From Methylophilaceae bacterium 11 (GTDB lineage: Bacteria > Pseudomonadota > Gammaproteobacteria > Burkholderiales > Methylophilaceae), in assembly GCA_000525025.1 (NCBI GenBank), contig JCKJ01000001.1, forward strand, positions 868,001 to 932,000: DNA of 64,000 nucleotides, given 5' to 3'. A program made the translations under genes and the position numbers. Positions 1 to 8,526 of this stretch are shown one piece after another. The notes beneath the pieces were generated by a model. That model was not told the DNA's origin. It saw nothing but the letters and a program-made list of their open reading frames with translations, and did not search any database. Every line of letters starts with the position of its first letter. Within the stretch, counting starts at the first letter, position 1.

Positions 1-454
1 TTTCTGAGCACTGCATAGCAGTTGCCGTGTCGCTAATGTCTAAACCTTCCCAAATGCGTAGCAAAAACACTTGCTGCTGGCGCAATGGCAATTCACTTAA
101 TGCGCTATTCAAGTGCCCCATAAACTCTGCATCCTGCAGTTGGATATCGGGAAAGCTTGATATCTCGGCAGGCTGCTGTTCCAGTAAATCTTCGCCGTCC
201 TCTTCGTCTGATGGTCGATCTAACCAACTTCTAAATCGGTTACGGACGCTTTGTCGGCGATGAAAGTCCATAATCCGCGATTCTAAAATACTGTAGAACA
301 GCGGTTTCCAAGACGCCGCTGGCTGGTCGCTGTACTTTTGTACCAGCTTAATCATGGCGTCCTGCACAATGTCCAAGGCATCATCACGATTACCAGTAGC
401 CAATTGTGCAATGCGAAAAGCACGACGTTCAATCTCCGCTAAAAAAGCTTCCAT
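1..454 (-). CDS. RNA polymerase sigma factor, ECF/sigma-70 type (C-terminus cut by window edge)
   Basis: The first 151 residues of a sigma-70 family factor are visible, read from an ATG at 454; the gene runs off the left edge. A region-2 core lies near residues 27-37 (ALDIVQDAMIKL), followed by a basic stretch around FHRRQSVRNRF that fits the -10 recognition part of region 2. A long acidic linker comes next, then the start of region 4 (ELPLRQQQVFLLRIWEGLD, around 120-140), which contacts the -35 element. The family in betaproteobacteria is about 190 residues, so roughly 40 residues should be missing. The gene follows the repeat protein at 515-943 on the same strand after a 60-base gap in which I see no terminator, so co-transcription is possible. 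The target regulon cannot be told from the sequence. Confidence 0.85.
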   Translation of the reverse strand, partial: MEAFLAEIERRAFRIAQLATGNRDDALDIVQDAMIKLVQKYSDQPAASWKPLFYSILESRIMDFHRRQSVRNRFRSWLDRPSDEEDGEDLLEQQPAEISSFPDIQLQDAEFMGHLNSALSELPLRQQQVFLLRIWEGLDISDTATAMQCSE

Positions 455-514
455 TGTTTTATTTATTTATGCACTTGTTTGTCATGCTTTTATTTTAAAT
501 CAGTTTCTCTTCAA

Positions 515-943
515 TTAACGACGGTCTGCACGGCGGTCTAATCGATTATTAATACGCTCACCTTTATTGTCTAGGCGATTGTCAACACGATCGCCACGCG
601 CATCTAAGCGTTGGTCGATACGGTCGCCTTTATTGTCAAGGCGTTGATCAATACGGTCACCTTTGTTTCTTAAATGGTCTGCACGTTTTTCATGACCATT
701 TGCATCGGCTCTATCCGCTTTGTTGTCTAACCGGTGTTCAATACGATCACCGCGGTTATCCAAACGATTTTCAATGCGATCACCCTTGTTATCTAGGTGT
801 TGTTCGCGACGGTCACCACGATTGTCTAAGCGCTGTTCAATTCTATCACCACGTTTGTCCAAATCTACTGATTTAGCATCATCAGCATAAGCTGAAGCAC
901 TGAAGACACAGGCTGTCGCTACAATCATCCAAGTTTTATTCAT
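515..943 (-). CDS. exported, highly charged protein made of 11-residue repeats
   Basis: This 142-residue protein has a Sec signal peptide (MNKTWMIVATACVFSASAYA, cleavage after residue 20). The rest is almost entirely an 11-residue repeat of the form LDN(K/R)GDRI(E/D)xR, with about nine full copies from residue 28 to the C-terminus and one irregular spacer (ADANGHEKRADH). Each unit has one leucine and one isoleucine or valine among many Asp, Arg, Lys, Asn and Gln residues, as in hendecad coiled coils and group-3 LEA-type proteins. It has no cysteines, enzyme motifs or membrane segment after the signal. The location should be periplasmic or extracellular. The function is unknown; a fibrous, protective or RNA/DNA-binding role would be guesswork. 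It precedes the sigma-factor gene and is divergent from the methyltransferase at 1055. Confidence 0.85.
   Translation of the reverse strand: MNKTWMIVATACVFSASAYADDAKSVDLDKRGDRIEQRLDNRGDRREQHLDNKGDRIENRLDNRGDRIEHRLDNKADRADANGHEKRADHLRNKGDRIDQRLDNKGDRIDQRLDARGDRVDNRLDNKGERINNRLDRRADRR
518..862 (-). repeat. in-frame 33-bp tandem repeats coding the 11-residue units
   Basis: The coding sequence repeats with a 33-base period, for example the blocks that read aggcgttgatcaatacggtc on the plus strand near 640. The copies differ at many third positions, so the protein repeat is better kept than the DNA repeat. That points to selection on the protein rather than a recent slippage expansion. Confidence 0.75.
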
Positions 944-1054
944 GTTGTTACTCCCAATGGTTGTTGTTCAATCTGGGGCAGTGTTGTCGCCCTTACTAGT
1001 CAAAACGCGGAACTGCTGGCTAAGACGACAGTCTCCCTCATATTTTTTCAGTGT

Positions 1055-1903
1055 ATGAGGAGAATGCACGATAAAATATCGTCTATGACGATGCCACCCG
1101 AAATTAAACCGCACCAATCTATCGAGCTGCTGAAAGCGTTGCATATCTTAACGCGCGACGGCAAACTGAATCAGGATAGCCGCCGCAAGCTCAAGCAAGT
1201 GTATCACTTGGTCAATTTTATTGAGCCTTTACTCAATGACGTGTTAGCCAAAGTGTCTGACCCTACAGTGGTCGACCATGGTGCAGGTAAGTCTTATTTG
1301 GGCTTTATTTTGTATGATTTACTGCTTAAACAGCAGCCTGCCGGCCAAGTGATTGGCGTGGAGACACGCGCAGATTTGGTAGAAAAATCCAAAACATTGG
1401 CCGAGGTGTGCGCATTCCCTAGAATGGACTTTCATCATTTAAGCGTGGCGGATTCGATGACGTCTACCTTGATTCCGAAACAAGTGCAGATTGTCACTGC
1501 CTTGCATGCGTGTAATACCGCTACAGATGATGCAATTCAGTTTGGCTTGAAGAAACAGGCCCAATATATGGTGCTGGTGCCTTGTTGCCAGGCTGAGGTG
1601 GCGGAAGTGATGCGTCAACATAAGGCAGATAGTTTAAGTAAAACTGAGTTGAGTGAAGTATGGCGGCATCCTATCCATACACGTGAGTTTGGTAGCCATA
1701 TCACCAATGTGTTGCGTTGTTTGCAGTTAGAGGCCCATGGTTACCAAGTCACGGTGACAGAGTTGGTGGGTTGGGAGCATTCCATGAAAAATGAGCTAAT
1801 CATTGCCAAGTACACTGGACATGCGCGTAAAAACGCGCGTGATCGATTGAACAATATTTTAGAAACATTTAACTTATCCTCGCTGAGTGCGCGGTTTATG
1901 TGA
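1055..1903 (+). CDS. SAM-dependent methyltransferase (Methyltransf_32 / METTL25-like)
   Basis: A Rossmann-type methyltransferase of 282 residues. Motif I reads VVDHGAGKSYLGF (around 72-84) and the acidic end of beta-2 reads VIGVETR (around 99-105). The family signature is LHACNTATDDAI followed by LVPCCQAEV (around 150-180), typical of Methyltransf_32 proteins related to METTL25/RRNAD1. The substrate is not known for the bacterial members. The start is uncertain: ATGs at 1055, 1064, 1085 and 1091 are all in frame, and a gaggag stretch at 1057-1062 sits too close to 1064 and too far from 1085. The next gene's longest reading frame overlaps the stop here, but its likely start is downstream at 1927. 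Confidence 0.75.
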   Translation: MRRMHDKISSMTMPPEIKPHQSIELLKALHILTRDGKLNQDSRRKLKQVYHLVNFIEPLLNDVLAKVSDPTVVDHGAGKSYLGFILYDLLLKQQPAGQVIGVETRADLVEKSKTLAEVCAFPRMDFHHLSVADSMTSTLIPKQVQIVTALHACNTATDDAIQFGLKKQAQYMVLVPCCQAEVAEVMRQHKADSLSKTELSEVWRHPIHTREFGSHITNVLRCLQLEAHGYQVTVTELVGWEHSMKNELIIAKYTGHARKNARDRLNNILETFNLSSLSARFM

Positions 1904-1926
1904 GTGAGTTGGTCTGGAGAGTGAAT

Positions 1927-2364
1927 ATGAAATCAATGCTATTAGGGTGCCTGTTGATCAGTACAGTTTTGAGTGCACATGCTGAAAAAAGCTTGCCGCG
2001 GACGGTACAGCCTTACGTAGACTTCAGTGGCGTGTATACCTGTACCGGTGATGATGCGCATGAAGGAAAGTACACAGGCAAAGTCACTATGCAGCTCAAG
2101 CCTGAACACAGCAAGGGTAGCTATGCCAGCTATGACTTTAAGCTAGAGGTGCCAGATTACGGTATTTATTTGGGACATGCCGCCGCTAATGGCAACGTTG
2201 CAGCCATGCATTTTGCATTGACGGATCAACTCACGAAAGATTACGGCACCGGTATTGCGCAATTTAAAGTGAATAAGCAAGGGCAGCTGACTTTTCATAA
2301 ATTTTATTTTGAACCTGAATTTAAAGGCGGCAATACCGGTCTAGAGGATTGTGTCAGACAGTAA
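1927..2364 (+). CDS. small exported protein of unknown function
   Basis: 145 residues from the ATG at 1927. This start is preferred because a ggagag Shine-Dalgarno lies just upstream and translation then opens directly with a signal peptide (MKSMLLGCLLISTVLSAHA). The mature part has two cysteines, one in GVYTCTGDD and one near the C-terminus in LEDCVRQ, which could form a disulfide. The pattern of short beta strands ending in a Phe- and Gly-rich tail suggests a small beta-barrel or lipocalin-like fold, but I do not recognise a family. It lies 23 bases after the methyltransferase and is probably co-transcribed with it. Confidence 0.7.
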   Translation: MKSMLLGCLLISTVLSAHAEKSLPRTVQPYVDFSGVYTCTGDDAHEGKYTGKVTMQLKPEHSKGSYASYDFKLEVPDYGIYLGHAAANGNVAAMHFALTDQLTKDYGTGIAQFKVNKQGQLTFHKFYFEPEFKGGNTGLEDCVRQ

Positions 2365-2432
2365 AAAGCCGTGTTTTGCCATAGTCCTTTTACCTAATCC
2401 ATTTACAACGGGCGTGTTAAAATCACGCTTTT

Positions 2433-5400
2433 ATGAGCCAAATCAACCCCTCTCAGCTAATCTCCCAATTAGAAAAGCAATTGCCGGCATGCATGCTGGT
2501 GCATCGCTTTGTTTTGCGTCGCCGGTTACAGCAAGCCAAGGATTTGCTTAAACAGCAAAAACCAATTGAAAAGTCACTGGTAGATATAGCAAACGCCATA
2601 CAAAGATCAACACAGCAATATCAGCTACGTTTAGCGCAATTGCCTAAACCAGAATATCCGCTTGAACTGCCTGTCAGTAGCAAGAAAGACGAAATTGCTG
2701 CAGCGATTCAACAGCATCAAGTAGTAATTGTGTGTGGAGAAACCGGTTCAGGTAAAACGACCCAGTTGCCCAAAATTTGCTTGGCGTTAGGCCGTGGTGT
2801 GTCCGGCTTGATTGGACACACGCAACCCCGCCGTATTGCAGCACGCTCTGTGGCAAGCCGGATTGCGCAGGAGTTGAATTCGCCACTGGGTCAAGTGGTG
2901 GGCTACAAAGTGCGCTTTAACGATAAGCTGTCGGAATCTAGCTATATCAAGCTGATGACCGATGGTATTTTGTTAGCGGAAACGCAGGGCGATAAGTTTT
3001 TGAATGCCTACGATACGATTATTATCGATGAGGCGCATGAGCGTAGTTTGAATATTGATTTCTTGCTGGGCTATCTCAAGCAGTTGTTGCCTAAACGTCC
3101 TGATTTAAAAGTGATTGTGACCTCGGCCACGATTGATGCCGATCGTTTTTCTAATCATTTCAATGGTGCGCCTGTCATTGAAGTATCTGGCCGTACTTAC
3201 CCTGTTGAAATCCGCTATCGCCCTCTGGGCAAATCCGGTTTTCGCGCTAAGGAAGTAGCCGAGGCTGAAAATACGCAGTTTAATTTAGAAGATGAGACGG
3301 ACTTTCTCTCTACTGAAAATATTACCAATGGCAATATTTTGGGTATCGCCCGCAAAGCCAAAACAGAAGCGCGTTGGCTGGAAGAGGATGACGAAGAGGA
3401 AGCGATTGAAGAAGCCATTTTAGATGCAGCTGATGACTTGCTTAGGCAGGGTGATGGCGATATTTTGGTATTCTTGCCTGGTGAACGTGAGATTCGCGAT
3501 GTCGCAGACCATTTGCGCAAGTATCAGGGTCGTTCAGCCAAGCTCAAGCATATTGAAGTGCTGCCATTGTTTGCGCGCCTCTCTATCGAAGATCAGCAGA
3601 AAATCTTTAAGTCGCACAGCACTCGCCGTATCGTACTAGCGACCAATGTGGCGGAGACCTCGCTTACAGTACCGGGTATTAAGTATGTGATTGATGCAGG
3701 GCTAGCCCGCGTCAATCGCTATAGCCCGCGTGCCAAAGTTGAGCAATTACAAATTGAAAAAATCTCACAGGCTGCAGCGAAGCAACGTGCAGGGCGTTGT
3801 GGCCGTGTTTCTAACGGTATTTGCGTAAGGCTCTACTCGGAAGAGGATTTCAACGGGCGGCCCGCGTTTACCGAGCCTGAAATTCTACGTAGTTCGTTGG
3901 CCTCGGTCATTTTGCGGATGGCTGCATTACGGTTGGGCGATGTGACTGAGTTTCCATTTATTGAAGCGCCGAGTTCGCGCTTGGTTGCAGATGGCTATTT
4001 GCTCTTACAAGAGCTAGGCGCAGTCAACGAGCAACGGCAAATTACAGAAACGGGCTTGCAACTTTCCAAGTTGCCACTGGATCCGCGTGTTGGACGTATG
4101 ATTTTGGCTGCCAAACGTGAGGGATGTTTAAAAGAGATATTGGTCATTGCTAGTGTGCTCAGCATACAAGATCCACGTGAGCGGCCCATGGATAAGCGCG
4201 AAGCAGCGGATAGTGCACATGCCAAATTTGCGGGTGAGGGCTCAGATTTCATGAGCTATCTCAAATTGTGGGATTGGTTTGATCATGCACTCAAACACAA
4301 AAAATCGAATAAAGATTTGCTGAATCAATGCCATCAAAACTTTCTTTCTTTTTTACGCCTCAAAGAATGGCGTGAGTTACATGGGCAACTGTTGGATATT
4401 GTTGACGACATGGCGTTTAAACTCAACGATAAAGATGCAAATTACGAACAAATACATAAATCCTTATTGGCTGGTTTACTGGGAAACATTGGCTTTAAGG
4501 ATGGGGACAGTGATTCTTATGCTGGTGCGCGCGGTATCCGCTTTCATGTGGCACCGGGTTCGTGCTTAAAGAAAACACGCCCCAAGTGGGTGATGGCAGC
4601 AGAGTTGGTCGATACCACCAAATTGTATGCGCGCTGTGTGGCTAAAATAGAACCTGATTGGATAGAGCCACTTGCGCAGGGGTTAACGCAAAGCCACTAC
4701 TCAGACCCGCGCTGGGATAGAAAAATGGCACAGGTTGTGGCATGGGAGCGTGTGAGCTTGTATGGTTTAACGGTGATACCCAAACGTCGCGTGCATTATG
4801 GGGTGATTAACCCAACTGAATCGCGTGAGATTTTTATTCGCGAAGCACTCGCTAATATGGAGTTTGATACCAGAGCGCCATTTTTTGATGCAAATAGACG
4901 CATGATTGCAGAAATTGAAGAGTTAGAGCATAAGGCACGTCGGCAGGATGTGTTGGTGGACGAACACCAGTTATTTGCATTTTATGATGCCATTGTCCCT
5001 GTTGGGATTGTGAATGGTATTGGGTTTGAGAAATGGCGCACGGATGCTGAAAAAGTAGCGCCCAAACTGTTATACCTCACCCGTGATGCACTGATGCGGC
5101 ATGGTGCTGCTGCAATTACCGAGGCACAGTTTCCGGAAACCTTGGTGATGGATGGTACGACACTTACATTGAAGTACCGATTTGAACCGGGGCACTTGCT
5201 TGATGGCGTCACGGCGACGGTGCCTTTGGCCTTATTGAATCAACTGGATGCTACACGTGCTGAATGGCTGGTGCCGGGTATGATTCGTGAAAAAATCACC
5301 GCACTGATTAAAGCGCTGCCTAAAACATTGCGACGCGTGTGCGTGCCAGTGCCAGAGTTTGTGACTGGCTTTTTAGAGCAACACCATACGCAAGGCACAT

Positions 5401-6485
5401 TGTTGCCGACATTAGCTGACTATATTCAGCGTAAAACCTCGTTAAAGTTGTCAGCGTCAGATTTTGAAGTGACTGCGGTGGCAGATCACTTACACATGAA
5501 CTTTAGTGTGGTGGATGAGAAAGGCCGCGAACTTGGTATGGGGCGTGACTGGCATGCGCTCAAAAAACAATTGGGCTCTGCCGCGCAACTCACTTTCCGT
5601 GCAAACTCGCCCAGCATTGAAAAAACCGGGTTAAAACAATGGGATTTTGGGGATTTGCCGGAAACGCTGACGTTTACCAGAGATGGTCACCAGTTGACCG
5701 GATATCCTGCATTGGAAGACCAGGAAGAGAGCGTTGCGGTCAAGCTGTTCGATACTGTTGCTGAGGCGAGCGTAAATCATCGTAAAGGTGTTTGCCGACT
5801 GATGCGCTTTGAGTTAAAAGAGCAAATGAAGCAGCTAGAAAAAAGCTTGCCCAATTTTAATCAATACGCCTTGTTGCTGCGTAATATCATTTCCCCCGAC
5901 GAGTTACGGGAAGATATGCTTACCGCGATAGCAGACCGTGCATTTATCGGTGAAGATGATTTGCCTAGAACAAATGATGCTTTTATGAAGTTAAAACAAC
6001 GTGCGCGTGCGCGCTTACCGGCCGTGACGGAAGCTGTGACGCGACAAGCGCAAGCGATTGCCAATGAGTACCAATCCTTGTTGCAACAACAGGCCAAAAT
6101 GCCTGCAACGGTGAACCGCCTAAAACGCGACTGCGAGCAACAAATCGGTTTGCTGGTGTATCGCGGATGTTTTAGCCAAACACCTTGGGAGTATTTGCAG
6201 CACGTGCCCCGTTATTTAAAAGCATTGCGCCTGCGCATAGAAAAACAACCTAGCAATGCAGACCGGGATGGTAAACATGCCGCCAGTGTTGGGCTAATTT
6301 GGCAGCGTTGGCAAGACAAGATACAGGCACTGCATGCTGCCAATAAAGCGATTCCACCTGCGTTGGCTGATTACCGCTGGTTGATTGAAGAGCTGCGCGT
6401 GTCCTTATTTGCGCAAGAGTTAAGAACGCCATCTCCAGTGTCGACCAAGCGTTTAGATAAAGTGTGGTCGGAATTAGCGAGTTAG
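2433..6485 (+). CDS. hrpA: ATP-dependent RNA helicase HrpA (DEAH-box)
   Basis: 1350 residues, close to the length of E. coli HrpA (about 1300). The Walker A motif GETGSGKTT is at 102-110, the DEAH box (IIIDEAHERS) at about 196-205, and SAT at 231-233. Domain 2 carries TNVAETSLTVPGIKYVIDAG and the QRAGRCGR motif. The winged-helix, helicase-associated (HA2) and OB-fold parts follow, then the long DUF3418-type C-terminal region found only in the HrpA group. It unwinds RNA using NTPs; E. coli HrpA acts in mRNA processing and in resolving stalled ribosomes. An acidic insert (EEDDEEEAIEEAILDAADD) lies between the two helicase lobes. The start fits an ATG 68 bases after the preceding stop. Confidence 0.95.
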   Translation: MSQINPSQLISQLEKQLPACMLVHRFVLRRRLQQAKDLLKQQKPIEKSLVDIANAIQRSTQQYQLRLAQLPKPEYPLELPVSSKKDEIAAAIQQHQVVIVCGETGSGKTTQLPKICLALGRGVSGLIGHTQPRRIAARSVASRIAQELNSPLGQVVGYKVRFNDKLSESSYIKLMTDGILLAETQGDKFLNAYDTIIIDEAHERSLNIDFLLGYLKQLLPKRPDLKVIVTSATIDADRFSNHFNGAPVIEVSGRTYPVEIRYRPLGKSGFRAKEVAEAENTQFNLEDETDFLSTENITNGNILGIARKAKTEARWLEEDDEEEAIEEAILDAADDLLRQGDGDILVFLPGEREIRDVADHLRKYQGRSAKLKHIEVLPLFARLSIEDQQKIFKSHSTRRIVLATNVAETSLTVPGIKYVIDAGLARVNRYSPRAKVEQLQIEKISQAAAKQRAGRCGRVSNGICVRLYSEEDFNGRPAFTEPEILRSSLASVILRMAALRLGDVTEFPFIEAPSSRLVADGYLLLQELGAVNEQRQITETGLQLSKLPLDPRVGRMILAAKREGCLKEILVIASVLSIQDPRERPMDKREAADSAHAKFAGEGSDFMSYLKLWDWFDHALKHKKSNKDLLNQCHQNFLSFLRLKEWRELHGQLLDIVDDMAFKLNDKDANYEQIHKSLLAGLLGNIGFKDGDSDSYAGARGIRFHVAPGSCLKKTRPKWVMAAELVDTTKLYARCVAKIEPDWIEPLAQGLTQSHYSDPRWDRKMAQVVAWERVSLYGLTVIPKRRVHYGVINPTESREIFIREALANMEFDTRAPFFDANRRMIAEIEELEHKARRQDVLVDEHQLFAFYDAIVPVGIVNGIGFEKWRTDAEKVAPKLLYLTRDALMRHGAAAITEAQFPETLVMDGTTLTLKYRFEPGHLLDGVTATVPLALLNQLDATRAEWLVPGMIREKITALIKALPKTLRRVCVPVPEFVTGFLEQHHTQGTLLPTLADYIQRKTSLKLSASDFEVTAVADHLHMNFSVVDEKGRELGMGRDWHALKKQLGSAAQLTFRANSPSIEKTGLKQWDFGDLPETLTFTRDGHQLTGYPALEDQEESVAVKLFDTVAEASVNHRKGVCRLMRFELKEQMKQLEKSLPNFNQYALLLRNIISPDELREDMLTAIADRAFIGEDDLPRTNDAFMKLKQRARARLPAVTEAVTRQAQAIANEYQSLLQQQAKMPATVNRLKRDCEQQIGLLVYRGCFSQTPWEYLQHVPRYLKALRLRIEKQPSNADRDGKHAASVGLIWQRWQDKIQALHAANKAIPPALADYRWLIEELRVSLFAQELRTPSPVSTKRLDKVWSELAS

Positions 6486-6490
6486 TGTGT

Positions 6491-7405
6491 ATGCGGCCAG
6501 ATAAATCACTGATTCATGAAAGCGCGGCAGACCTGTTTTTGGCCAAACCACGCCGTGAGCGTCCCATACAAATTAGTATGAGTCGCAATACGCTAGTGGC
6601 TGTACTGGCCTCGCTGTTGCTACATGCTATTTTGTTTTTCTGGGTGATCCCTAAGCCGGAGATGCATCCGATTCCGGAATCTACGACGATAGAAGTCAAC
6701 TTGGCACCTTTGCCGCAAACCGCACCTGTGATAGCAGAGCCGACGCCCTTGCCCGAGACGCAGCCTGAGCCAGTTAAGCCACCCACGCCTAAGGTGATTG
6801 CGAAAAAACCTGCTGTGAAGCCAAGTAAACCTAAACCACAAGACTTTTCTGTGCCCGAAGTATTAACGCGCCCAACGCCTAGCCCATTGCCGATGCCAGC
6901 ACCTAGCAATAAGCCTCCCGCACCCAACGAAGCTCCAGTGGATATGATGGCGATGGTCAACCAGCGGCGTGCGCAACGCCAGTCTGCCGAATCTTATGCG
7001 GCACAACAGAATGCCGAGGCGGCGGCAAGAGAGCGGGGCCCGAGTGAAGATGAAAAACGCGATCAACGTATCATGCAAAATCTTAAAGTAGGCACCAATG
7101 GTATATTTGAAGTGAAGCGTATGGATAGTAACAGTGCCAGCTTTAGCTTTAAAGGTTGGACCGATAACTACAACAACGCCAAAATGCAGTTCTTTCAGGT
7201 GGAAGCACGCAGTGGGCAAGACATACGTTTGATCATGATTCGCCGCATGATTGATTTGATTCGTGAGCACTATCAGGGTGACTTTGAGTGGGAGTCACAT
7301 CGCTTGGGCCGTTCTGTGATGAAATCGGCCAGAGTAGAAGATAGCGCGGAGTTGGAAGACTTTTTAATGCAAGAGTTTTTTGGGCCGCACTATAAAACGC
7401 AGTAA
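6491..7405 (+). CDS. TonB-like membrane-anchored, proline-rich protein
   Basis: 304 residues from the ATG at 6491, just after the hrpA stop; an earlier in-frame start at 6464 would overlap hrpA and is less likely. A short cytoplasmic N-terminus is followed by one membrane segment (TLVAVLASLLLHAILFFWVI, about residues 33-52). Next comes a long Pro/Lys/Glu linker of the kind that spans the periplasm in TonB and TolA, then a charged helical stretch and a C-terminal globular part (about 200-304). The C-terminal part lacks the usual TonB YP motif and I cannot place it in a named family. Together this suggests a periplasm-spanning protein that couples the inner membrane to something outside, but not a proven TonB. 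Confidence 0.65.
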   Translation: MRPDKSLIHESAADLFLAKPRRERPIQISMSRNTLVAVLASLLLHAILFFWVIPKPEMHPIPESTTIEVNLAPLPQTAPVIAEPTPLPETQPEPVKPPTPKVIAKKPAVKPSKPKPQDFSVPEVLTRPTPSPLPMPAPSNKPPAPNEAPVDMMAMVNQRRAQRQSAESYAAQQNAEAAARERGPSEDEKRDQRIMQNLKVGTNGIFEVKRMDSNSASFSFKGWTDNYNNAKMQFFQVEARSGQDIRLIMIRRMIDLIREHYQGDFEWESHRLGRSVMKSARVEDSAELEDFLMQEFFGPHYKTQ

Positions 7406-7419
7406 CAACACGCAATAAC

Positions 7420-7447
7420 TAGCAGTTGTGATAACACACAACTGCTA
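7420..7447. terminator. 11-bp perfect hairpin in a convergent gap
   Basis: TAGCAGTTGTG and its complement CACAACTGCTA flank a 6-base loop between the TonB-like gene (plus) and the COG0523 gene (minus). There is no T-run on either side, so it is at best a weak or Rho-assisted bidirectional terminator. Confidence 0.45.
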
Positions 7448-7466
7448 ACCTGAGGATGGCATTTAA

Positions 7467-8483
7467 TTACACTTGCATTAACGCCTTTCTAATCTCTAAC
7501 TCATCCAAGCCTTTGCCAATAAGCACGATACGGCTAATGGGCTCGTCCTCATCCCAACCTTCCAGCAAGGTAGGTGGGTAGGGGGTAAAATGCACGGCAT
7601 GAATGGCCAACGGCGCAGGCTGATCTTCGGCATGAATAATGCCTTTTAAGCGCAACAAATGCTCGCCATAGGTTTGGCATAACCACAAAATCCGTGGTTT
7701 TAAATCTTTCCAATTCAATGGTTTGGGCATGGTGACAGTAAAGCTGGTAATGTCGTCATCATGCGCAGCTTGTGGCAACATGCCACGTGGCTTGGCCGAT
7801 TTAACTGGTGCCCGCAGCCAGCGCTGTGGTTCTGCTTGTTTGCCGGTGGGGTCGAACAAGCCAACGTCAATAATAAAATCAGGGTCAATAGCGCCATGCA
7901 AAATCTTATGCTGCGTTGCGCCTGGATTTAATGCAATTAACTTTTCTTTGAGTGTGGCAATTTGTGCTGGGCTGGCCAAATCTGTTTTGGTGATGAGCAA
8001 TACATCGGCCACGGCAGCCTGTTTGCGCGCTTCGGCATGCGTATCTATTTGCTCGGCACCATAAACAGCATCAATCGTTACCACGACAGCATCTAATCGA
8101 TATACAGATTCAATCACCGGCTCATTCATTAAGTTGCCAAGAATGGGGCCGGGGTCTGCCATGCCTGTGGTTTCGATTACCAAGCGATTAAACTGGGGGA
8201 TAGCTTCCATCGCACGTTTAAAAAACAAGTCGCGCATGGTGTCTGCTAATTCATTACTTAATGTACAGCAGAGGCAGCCACTTTGTAATAACACAGTATT
8301 ATCAGCCACATAGCTGCTCTCTACATTTTGAGCCAGAATATGATCCAAGCCAGCCTCGCCCAGTTCATTGATGATGACGGCGGTATCTTTCATGCCTTCA
8401 TGATTGAGCAGTTTGTTCAGTAGTGTGGTTTTGCCTGAGCCTAAAAAACCAGTAAGTAAGGTGACGGGTATGCGTTTATCCAT
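7467..8483 (-). CDS. COG0523 (CobW/YjiA family) GTPase, probable metallochaperone
   Basis: 338 residues. The N-terminal G domain has Walker A GFLGSGKTT near residues 12-20, the GCLCCT metal-binding motif near 69-74, and the guanine-recognition motif TKTD near 166. The CobW C-terminal domain (SFTVTMPKPLNWKDLKPRI onward) follows. Family members bind Zn, Co or Ni through the CxCC motif and deliver metal to client proteins at the cost of GTP. It is the second of two such genes behind zur; the gap to the upstream COG0523 gene is 43 bases, so it probably belongs to the same zinc-regulated operon. It differs enough from its neighbour that the pair is not a recent duplication. Confidence 0.85.
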   Translation of the reverse strand: MDKRIPVTLLTGFLGSGKTTLLNKLLNHEGMKDTAVIINELGEAGLDHILAQNVESSYVADNTVLLQSGCLCCTLSNELADTMRDLFFKRAMEAIPQFNRLVIETTGMADPGPILGNLMNEPVIESVYRLDAVVVTIDAVYGAEQIDTHAEARKQAAVADVLLITKTDLASPAQIATLKEKLIALNPGATQHKILHGAIDPDFIIDVGLFDPTGKQAEPQRWLRAPVKSAKPRGMLPQAAHDDDITSFTVTMPKPLNWKDLKPRILWLCQTYGEHLLRLKGIIHAEDQPAPLAIHAVHFTPYPPTLLEGWDEDEPISRIVLIGKGLDELEIRKALMQV

Positions 8484-8526
8484 GGTGATATTTTAGCATA
8501 GTGATATTTTTTCGAGGTTAAGCACG

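Noticed and set aside
515-943. 33-bp repeats as a CRISPR or microsatellite
   Set aside because: The period is in frame, copies differ mostly at silent positions, and the product has a signal peptide; it is a coding repeat.
6514-6960. Gly-rich 148-residue open frame on the minus strand
   Set aside because: It mirrors the Pro-rich linker of the TonB-like gene (Pro codons read as Gly); an artefact.
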